Below, piece after piece: positions 55,796-64,000 of a stretch of 64,000 bases of DNA (position 1 is its first letter; each line of letters starts with the position of its first letter). The translations under genes and the position numbers were made by a program. Origin of the DNA: Ophiura sarsii (Eukaryota > Echinodermata > Ophiuroidea > Amphilepidida > Ophiuridae); contig CM069458.1 in assembly GCA_035610835.1 (NCBI GenBank), positions 34,900,718-34,964,717 of the forward strand, in the 5' to 3' direction. Below the pieces are notes generated by a model. It had not been told where the DNA came from and did not search any database. It saw only the letters and a list, made by a program, of their open reading frames with translations.

Positions 55796-55988
55796 ATGTG
55801 CTGTACTAATAGGGACCCATGGTATAACAATGTATCTTGTTAAACCGATGTTCTTCCTAAGACGTTCAAGTACTGGAATACACTTATCATTACCGGTCTA
55901 CCCGATTAAAATTATATACACGTTCATACTGTTCAAAATAATAATGTATTTTTCGCATTTCAGACGAATAACCACGGTCAACAAAAAA

Positions 55989-56628
55989 TACCCATTCGTA
56001 ATATAAACAAATAAAAAATCAACTTTAAAATTAAAGGTGACAAAGATTCCACGGCACGCGGAATGAAAGAAAACAACATAACAAACGAAAACAAAGCAAT
56101 AACAAACACGACGAACTCTGCGGGAGTCGAACCTCCAACCTTTGCGTTCTAAGACAGATCACACGCCACTAAGCTAACAGGGAAGTCAGCTTTTTAAAGA
56201 GGATTTTTGGTTATTATACACTAGCGCCGTAACGGTCAACCACGGTCCACACATCATTACAATAGAACGCTATGCACGGTCTACCAAAATGAATAGAAAA
56301 GGATGATCAGTACTCCCTTTCTTTTAATTTTGGTAGACCGTGCATAGCGTCCTATTGTAAATCATGTGTGGACCGTGGTTGACCGTTACGGCGCTAGTGT
56401 ATGATAACCAAAAATCCTCTTTAAAAAGCTGACTTCTCTGTTAGCTTAGTGGCGTGTGATCTGTTTTAGAATGCAAAGGTTGGAGGTTCGACTCCCGCAA
56501 AGTTCGTCGTGTTTGTTATTGCTTTGTTTTCGTTTGTTATGCTGTTTTCTTTAATTCCACGTGCCGTGGAATCTTTGTCACCTTTAAATTTAAAGTGAAT
56601 TTTTTGTATTTGTTTATACGAATGGGTA
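55989..56628. mobile_element. 640-bp palindrome with tRNA-like arms
   Basis: TACCCATTCGTA at 55989-56000 pairs with TACGAATGGGTA at 56617-56628. Pairing continues with few mismatches through arms of about 300 bp to a small loop near 56290-56330. Each arm carries a tRNA-like module with A box TAGCTTAGTGG and B box GGTTCGACTCC (right arm about 56441-56505 on plus, left arm about 56115-56181 on minus). Small differences between the arms show they have diverged since forming. Confidence 0.9.
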
Positions 56629-56867
56629 TAATATATAATATGCGATATGCCCATGTAATTTACTATTACGTTTTCAAGTAGATATTTTGTGTTTGTTGAC
56701 ATCTATCTATATAGATTTGATAACTATCTGATACTGTAATAATTGTATTTTACTTACCAGCGTTGTCATGATAAGACTCGTTCAGAACTTGCGCTTTTGG
56801 TTATTCTCCGAACCATACAAACACCCACACAACCCCCCCCCCCCCCCTCTCCCATTCCCTGTCTCCA

Positions 56868-56967
56868 NNNNNNNNNNNNNNNNNNNNNNNNNNNNNNNNN
56901 NNNNNNNNNNNNNNNNNNNNNNNNNNNNNNNNNNNNNNNNNNNNNNNNNNNNNNNNNNNNNNNNNNN
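56868..56967. other. assembly gap, exactly 100 N
   Basis: 100 N. The base after it begins the second copy of the 40-48 kb block, inside a MITE. Poly-C lies 20-35 bases before it. Confidence 0.98.
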
Positions 56968-57083
56968 TAAAAAAATAAAAGAAAAAGAAAAAAAATTAAG
57001 AAAAAAATTTTCTTCTTATTTTACCCATAATCCCTATTTCACATTTTGCGACATCCGACAGGTTTTCACAGATCGCATCACAT
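56968..57083. mobile_element. MITE copy C, cut by the gap
   Basis: Right part of the ATGTGATGCGATCTGTG-ended MITE, matching 40123-40237. Its left part is missing at the N gap. Confidence 0.88.
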
Positions 57084-58192
57084 ATTGTAACCTTGTCAAA
57101 TCCCCAAGGGAACTGGATGTGGCTAGAAACCCAGAGTGGTAGTTCGCCTTTACACCAAATTGCATTTGTGGCAACAATAGAAATTTGATTTATGGTTTTC
57201 ATCAACTGAAAACGACATTTGATTATTTTAGAGTATCTAGGGTAGTAGCTACTCCGATCGGGTGAAGTCGGCACTCACGCTGGCTAACCGGCACTCAAAA
57301 AAAGAAAGACAATATTATTAAAACATCTTTACATGGATAGAATCATAATTAATTGCCTCATGAAGTAAGAAATTATGTGGCAGGAAACCCTCAAAAAACC
57401 CTGAACACTCTGAAGCGGACCTCTGGACCACACGCCTTGATCCGCTGTGGTTCGTTCACTGTCAGCAAAATAAGCTGGTACTCAATCTGGCCTATAGCCT
57501 TTATAAATTGGATCAGTAATGTAAAAATCTAGATGGAATAAAGCAATGCAAGATACATACAACTTTATATTTCAACAACCCTGGTAATGTATGTCTCAAA
57601 ATTGTGCAACCATAGCCAGTTTTGTCATCACAACCTTGTCATATTACGGTACACTATTTCTCACCTTCAACTCTGTTGCTATTGACTGTTATAATAATTA
57701 AAGAGATTATTACAACAAAAGAAAACAGTATGCACTGTGATAAAATACTGCCAAAAGGAGTGTATGGCTTCTTGAAGCAGCTAAAATTGCTTGGATCAGG
57801 TTAAAGTTTTGTACGACTAGATTAACCTGGTTATAGCAACACGGATCAGGTTATGTAAGACACACGTTGTCTGCATGACCCACTTATACAGTTAACTTTG
57901 TAGGTTTTCTCTACTGTTACAGAAAATTGGCAAAAAAACAACTCTGTTATACGATCGAGCATTTCAACTAGATCCATTGGTAAGCTTAGGTGATAGTAAA
58001 TATGGTGGGGTTAAGATGCAACCTGAAAACTAAATCCAGGAATATACAACAATAAGTTGTAGAGAGGGATGTGAGGATATGATCCTCAACAACGATATGT
58101 TGTTAAATGTTTGAGATATAATCCCAGGGGAGCGAGATAGTCCTGCAGAAACGGAGAGGCTTATTCCGTAAAATGCATGTGTAGGCCTTGTA

Positions 58193-58504
58193 AGGTAAAG
58201 GTAAAGGCGGTCGATCCTGTAATACCAGGAGCGGAGTGCCCATCTCTCTTTCAAAGCGATAGGGCCAGACTCACACCTTTTTATAATGTTGCTGTGTGGG
58301 GCGCGCTACACCTCCTCCACAGCGAGTCAGTTACCTTCCCAGCACTGAAGAATGCCGGTACCCATTTAAATACACCTGGGTAGAGAGGAGTAATTGCGGT
58401 AAAGTGCCTTACTCAAGAGCACAACATGTTGACCACAGTGGGACTCGAACCTACAACCTTTAGATCATGAATCCAGTGCTCTACCCACTGTGCCACACAT
58501 GCCC
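58193..58504 (-). mobile_element. tRNA-derived SINE, only in the second block
   Basis: Flanked by an exact 10-bp duplication AGGCCTTGTA (58183-58192, 58505-58514). The first block has one unfilled AGGCCTTGTA at 41371-41380. On the minus strand the head has a B box GGTTCGAGTCCCAC-like string and A box TGGCACAGTGGGTAGAGCAC, the same family as 46271-46610. Confidence 0.93.
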
Positions 58505-59164
58505 AGGCCTTGTACTCGTAACCTTTTGATCTAAATGGGGAGAAATAATCAACCAGATAATATATAGGATGAACAGCAACTATATGGTATTCATGTAGCT
58601 GGTAGAAGATCAACATCACTTTTTGTATTGAACCGTCTGTAAAGATAAAATCTTTTGACTACAAGAATAGTGGCTAGCAGTATGCACATGTTGGGGCTGC
58701 CAAGCCCCTTCATAGCTGCCTTGGGGGATGCCTTCAATGATTCAATAAAATAAAAAAGGGGAAATTGAATCTCAGACTGGGTTAACTTGTTTTAGTTCAG
58801 CTTTTTCTTGTACAGGTGTGTGTGCTGCGCACCTGTACTGCGTGTATTTTCGTAAGTTGTGACTGAGTATTATGATGATATTTTATGTTTCTAACATCCA
58901 GGAAGGGTGGGGTGGGGCACAATCACATATAAATGGGATGGTACACTTTGAATTCTAATAACAGTGAAAGTAGTTATTTTTGCTTTTTCACACTGTGGTC
59001 ATTTTCTAAACAATTTCCAAGTTGTAGATTTTACACAAAATGAAAGACACATGTTTGATATATCACTATTTTGACACCAATGTTTACAGTGCTCCAAAAC
59101 CTTTTTGACTTAAAATGCAGGCAGGTCACTGACAAAAACACACATATTAATTTGTTTGACTCAC

Positions 59165-59320
59165 CTCCCATGTCATATGCAGAAAGGGATAAATGGTGAG
59201 AAAGGTCCTCTGCAGTTTTCGTCTCCAGGTCATCTGACTGGTTGGCTGGTCTCCCCAGACCTGCTGTTGCCATCTTTCAAACAAGGCATCAAGCTTTAGT
59301 TTAAGGTAAGGAACCAAAAC
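59165..59320 (-). CDS. PEX12: second copy of PEX12 exon 4
   Basis: The same 156 bp as 42895-43050, in the same orientation, with an intact reading frame, gtgagt donor and AG acceptor (59321-59322). I count four base differences: two silent, plus Ala to Val and Val to Gly in the QQQ-x-W-x-DQP stretch. It lies in the duplicated block that begins at the second N gap. Exons 5-7 are not present downstream of it before exon 1 of the main copy, so it is either a truncated duplicate or an alternative haplotype. Confidence 0.88.
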
Positions 59321-61755
59321 CTTTAAAAAATATGTAAGAGAAACAATGATATACCGTAGCTGATAGTAATGTATGGTCGATACATGGTTATTACATGGAT
59401 AATACAAATAGTACATTTTGTTCAATTGTGTGATATTTGGCCTTTTGTTTCAAAAGATTGTTTTCCCTAAAAAACAAAATTAATTAGTTATGAAATAATT
59501 AATTTGACATGTAGCATAAGGCAAAACAATAAAAAAATTATATACTGACATAACAAATATGTACAAATATGTCACTATGTAATACCACCCTTGACACATG
59601 TTTGTGGTGAAGAAGATGAGGAAGGGTTGTGATGCTTTTATCCTCTGATGACACTTTTGGCATCAGGGGTTGGGGGTATCAGTTTTTAATCATAGGATGA
59701 AGTTTGATAAGTGGATAAGCAAAGGCTAAACAGTCTCACATATTACCTGCCAGTATTGTTAATCTTTTTAATATGACATTTTTGAAAAATACATCAACAT
59801 AACATACATAAAACCCAAGGACACGATGATGGCCCACCAATGACCAGCACTGACCAACCAACATACAGAAAAGACAGGGAAAAAAATTACGAACATCAAC
59901 ACTATAAATAGTGTACTTTAAGATAAAGGGCTGTGTCCCATTTGTGGCTCGTTTCAAGTACTTATGTTCCACACTGTGTAACTACACAGCAAGGAGATAT
60001 ATGAACCTTTGGTTTAAGGGTGAAATGGCAAACGCTGAAACAGTAGGTTGTCAAATTAAATGTCAAGCTTCTTAGTAATTTAGTTTATCTTATTTTATAC
60101 ATCTAGAGGGAGGAGGGACAGGAATGATGGGAGTAGGGGAGGGAGGGACAGGGGCAAAGGGAGGGAGGGAGAGGTGCAAGGGAAGCAAAATGAGAAATAG
60201 GGAAAAGGATGGGTGGCAGAGGGGAAGAATATGATTTTGTTGGTTGAGATTTGGCCTACAATATTACTTCATTTATGAAATTTCATAGGCCTTCATATTT
60301 ATACCCCAAAAAACATTCAAAAGGTGAACAAATCTTGGTTCTTTTTGGCTTTCTACCCATTGGACCAATATCCTTTCTCTCTTTGGTTGGTAATCTTAAA
60401 ATCATGGTTAGTAAACAAATGTAAAACTAGAAACTAAATATTTTCCAAAGTATGGTATGCGCATATCTACTGATCACAAGGGCTGTTGTACATCACATGC
60501 GTCTTCAGTGCACAGCACATTAGCCAGGCACTCGATGACACCTCATTATTAATATTGTGACAATAGAGGGCAGTATATTACACTTTGGTACAGAGACTGA
60601 ATTGTCAAAACTGTGATGTGATATATCGGCTGTTCAAAAGTACAGAGGGCAGTTGACTATGGTATGACTGGCCATGGCAATGCAGGTATTTTCTTGTTTT
60701 GAGGAATCCACATTATTTAATAACATGTTTAAGGTGTAATATCCACCAACATGAAATCAAATCATGGTAACTGGATTGGTAATAAAATTTGCACAAAATA
60801 TAACTTGATCTGGACATGCAGTCAAGGAAGTCTGCATATCCCAATTTACGAATAGTTTAACTCGATCTTGCATTTAGGAGATTTTAAAATGAATCTCATT
60901 TTCGGGAGCTTGAAGATGAAAGGAAAGTAGTTATTGCTGACGCTTTGGAACGCAACGGTTTATTTTGACAGAATAAATTGTACACACAATTAGGAACCAG
61001 CGCGATGCAGGTGGTAACCCTCGAGCTGCCGAAAGTAAATTTCTTTTCAAATTGGTTTGATTTCACAAGAAATTACAGGCTACAAATATCGGTGACACTG
61101 TCCAAATAATCATAATCATTTAAGGTAAAACTTTATCTGGAGGCAATACACATTTTGATCATCTAATTTAAAATTCAAATTAGCTTGAAGCATTCTGAAT
61201 ATTCCAAAGGGAGCATTATACTGACACTGCCGTATCTTTATTTCAATGTAAACCATTTAGTAGAGCACTGCCACCTATCTAGCCACAGAGTTATTCCAAC
61301 CCAAACCGCTACATGCATCACTGTGATTAATCACCATAGAGGGCAGTAGATCCCAATATGTGTTGACACCAGGTGGGGTGGGGGTGATCTGCCCACATCT
61401 GCCATTGTTAGTGTATGGTTTAAAACCCCACATAATCATGGCTTTCTATCATGCCATGTTTAAAACTAAATTGATTCAACCCATAAAAACACTGGAGTCA
61501 TTACACTTTGCCATATTTTTTTCTCAAATCCATTGCCTGACTAATACTGTAAACATAAAGTAGACACATTTTCAACCACAATGTAATTTTACTGATTCTT
61601 TTTTTAAACGCAACCTGAATATTTTAACTCATCACTTTGTATCTGGTACAGCACAGCAAACCCTGGGAATTGTGTTTCATTTCGCTATAAGATCAATCGA
61701 TCATTTGTTTTTAATTTGTCTCAATGATTTCCTTCCCACAGTGGAGTATACTCAC

Positions 61756-61877
61756 AAGCATCACAATTGATTTGATGTGTTCACTGCGTGGCAGTCCAGC
61801 TAAAGTATTGGTGGCATTGGTTGAATTAGTAGCTAGAGTGCGCTTCATACCATAAAAGTTCTCTGCAAAGGAAGCAC
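61756..61877 (-). CDS. PEX12: second copy of PEX12 exon 3
   Basis: The same 122 bp as 45746-45867 with splice sites and frame kept. Three base changes fall together and alter N-A-S-G-T to N-A-T-N-T. The matching copies of exons 2 and 1, if they exist, would lie to the right of position 64000. Confidence 0.88.
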
Positions 61878-61965
61878 CTGAATTGAAAAAATGTCAAAAT
61901 TATTGAATTTCATTACCATATTTGGAATCACCTTTAGGCAACAACAACAACAACAACAACAAAAA

Positions 61966-62826
61966 GTTGTGTTGCCCTCAGCGACCGACTCTAAAATCGT
62001 AAAAACTAGGGTCGCCTTTTTTTTAATAATTTTTTAATAATTTAAAATTAAAAAAAATTAGATTTCAATTTGATCTTTGTTTGAGTGTCTAAATGTTACT
62101 ATTTCGTGCTTGAAATGAATAGGTAAGCCTAAATCAAGCGTGTGCAACCTGCGGCCCGCGAAGCAACTTCCCAAAATTCCCATTGATGCGGCCCGTTTTA
62201 ACCGGAACTCCCTAGGTTACACTAATGGCGAATTGATTTAGCCAGAGGGGGGCGAGGGGGCTAATTTCCCCCCAATATTGACTGTCGTGTCGGTTGAGAT
62301 TGGCAGTTGGCACTGTCGGTAATTAGACAAGAGGAATCATGGAATTTATGATGGTCAAAAGTGCACAGACCTAATTGTTTCGCGCGCTACTTGCGCATGT
62401 GTACCCCAAATGGATTTTCTTTTGGTAGAAACTTGTTTAAAGCAGAAATGTACCTCAATCATAGCAAAAATAAGTGTAAAGTCGAAAATTTTCGCGCGCT
62501 ATGCGCGCATTTCTTTCATCAAAACAAACTTGTGATTGCCTATTAAAATCCCTGGGTAAAATGGCGAAAAGAAGCGGGTATCCGGATGTGTTTTGGAATG
62601 TTTGACATTCACTGCGGCCCGTGAATGGATCTCAAAATCACAATGCGGCCCGCGTGGTAGAAAAGGTTGCACATGCTTGGCCTAAATGAATGTGATTTAG
62701 ACTATTATCAGACTGGATACATTAGTTAAATTGACCTAGGGCCTATACCAATTTTGTCTCAACATAAACCATTTATTTTAAAATCCGACCTGATTTTAAA
62801 TTTTGAGCACTTGAGGGCAACACACC
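61966..62826. mobile_element. MITE with GTTGTGTTGCCCTCA ends, copy 2, with nested hAT
   Basis: Left end GTTGTGTTGCCCTCA (61966-61980) and right end TGAGGGCAACACAC (62812-62825). A CAA microsatellite precedes it and a poly-G tract follows (about 62836-62862). Only the second block has it. The hAT at 62135-62679 is inserted inside. Confidence 0.85.
62135..62679. mobile_element. 545-bp hAT-like non-autonomous element
   Basis: Target GCCTAAAT duplicated exactly (62127-62134, 62680-62687). Inverted ends CAAGCGTGTGCAACC / CAAGCATGTGCAACC, then GCGGCCCGCG boxes on both sides. The interior resembles 17240-17600 in reverse complement. Confidence 0.92.
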
Positions 62827-64000
62827 TTTTTTTTGGGGGGGGGGGGGGGGGAGGGGGGGGCCATAGTACAAACATGCCTAGTATTGGTATCAGTTATCCT
62901 TGAGATAGATTTTAAAAATTGGGAATGGTTTCTGAAAATCTGTTTTGTCTATGGTAAAACTAATAGCCGCATGAAAAGTGTAAATCCGCTGTAGAAGTAG
63001 TCGTAAGGGAATCAATAACCATGGTGAGAGGTCCAAACAATTTGCACAATATCTAATACCTATTAGAATCTATAAGCCCTGTCACACTAAACATTACATT
63101 GGCATTTGCACATGTACTTGTTCCAATGCATTTAAAGTGTATAAACTGGTGGGTGAACATTGAATGATTCATAAGAGAACAACATCAGCCATGGCACAAT
63201 GGATTTACATTGTGATGCGTAAAAACTGCTTTAACTGCTGGGCGGTAAAATGTATCATAAATAAAGCAAGCCACAAAATTTGTTTGGACCCATTGCTATG
63301 GTTACTTATATACCACTTCTAGGCAAATTAGAGGGGAAATTGAATCTATGATTGATGGTATTGAAACCAGAGATTCTATTAATTTTGGGAAAGGAAAGTC
63401 CTTAACTGCGCATACGTAATAAATTTCTAAGCTATTGATCTCCTTAACTTATAAGTGAGCACAGGCCTCGATGGCGCTGTTTGTTGTCTCCTTAGGTACA
63501 GACTTAATTGTAGTTTACACATAATTGTTTGGAAAAATTCTGAAAAATTGTGCAGTTTTGAAAATTATCATAAAAACCTTACGTGCTGCAGGGTTTTTAC
63601 CACCCTCAATATGTTTAAATCATGTTTTCAAAATAGACACCATACTGTTGTTGCTAGTGTCTGACAGACTTGATACATAAGCAGACTACAGACAGCGAGA
63701 AGCAAGTAACTTCCTATCGGCAATTTGGGTGGCATAATACCTCTGGTGTAACTACTCGAGTGTGACTCTTTATTTCAATAAAAGCTAAAAATTGTCACTG
63801 TTGTTGTCCAGTGGACCCCAATCATGTCTGCCAAATTCAATGCTGGCAGCACCACAGCCCAGCTCTAGGGACTTTGTCAAGGCACACAAATAATTGCGAC
63901 TCACCTTAATATTTTCATGCAACATTTTAATGCACATGCAGTCATGCATGCACCAAATTTGTCATTTTTCATGTCACATATCGTCGCTGTTCTGACATAC

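Larger units (their letters stand above)
56968..64000. repeat. diverged second copy of the 40.1-47.9 kb block
   Basis: From the first base after the second N gap to the window edge the order of sequence repeats that of about 40130-47890, in the same orientation. Anchors: 40190/57027 (end of a MITE), 40796/57622, 42895/59165 (exon 4), 43801/60112, 45746/61756 (exon 3), 46801/63382 and 47640/63795. Single-base changes and small indels are scattered throughout. Larger differences are insertions present in only one copy (41640-42577, 46271-46610, 47226-47627 in the left copy; 58193-58504 and about 61945-62855 in the right). Confidence 0.92.

Noticed and set aside
40099..57274. Conserved 92-109 codon frame at 40099-40428 and 56996-57274
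   Set aside because: Identical because the whole block is duplicated, and half of the frame lies in MITE sequence. No splice sites or known family.

Overview
The window is animal genomic DNA, not prokaryotic. It contains one recognisable gene split by GT-AG introns, several decayed LINE ends, tRNA-derived SINEs, many small DNA transposons with inverted ends, satellite blocks and two 100-base N gaps. The repeat style (GCGCGC(T)GCGC motifs, long poly-G/C runs, MITE-dense introns) suggests a highly polymorphic marine invertebrate. An echinoderm, hemichordate or lancelet is my guess, but the sequence alone does not settle it.

The gene is PEX12, a peroxisomal RING-type E3 ligase subunit, on the minus strand. 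I traced seven coding exons from the ATG at 50346 down to 8071: 50218-50346, 49137-49245, 45746-45867, 42895-43050, 38353-38428, 34452-34539 and 8071-8248. All inspected splice sites are GT/AG and the phases join correctly, giving 286 residues. The C-terminal RING exon was not found and probably lies left of position 1. Intron 6 is about 26 kb, carries a satellite region (about 15.7-22.0 kb) and is crossed by the first N gap (18652-18751).

Just upstream of exon 7 (8.3-11.7 kb) is an array of more than ten decayed copies of the exon's own 3' splice site and first codons, into which DNA transposons have inserted.

From 56968, immediately after the second N gap, to the window end, the sequence is a diverged second copy of about 40.1-47.9 kb. 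It includes intact copies of PEX12 exons 4 and 3. The two copies differ by reciprocal transposon and SINE insertions. The simplest reading is an alternative haplotype placed in tandem by scaffolding; a true partial gene duplication is the other option.

The rest is intronic or intergenic DNA filled with mobile elements. I identified families with TTAA targets (piggyBac-like), TWA targets (Harbinger-like), TA targets (Tc1/mariner-like) and 8-bp targets (hAT-like), foldback elements, and a 640-bp palindrome with tRNA-like arms. No CRISPR array, rRNA or intact autonomous transposon was seen.
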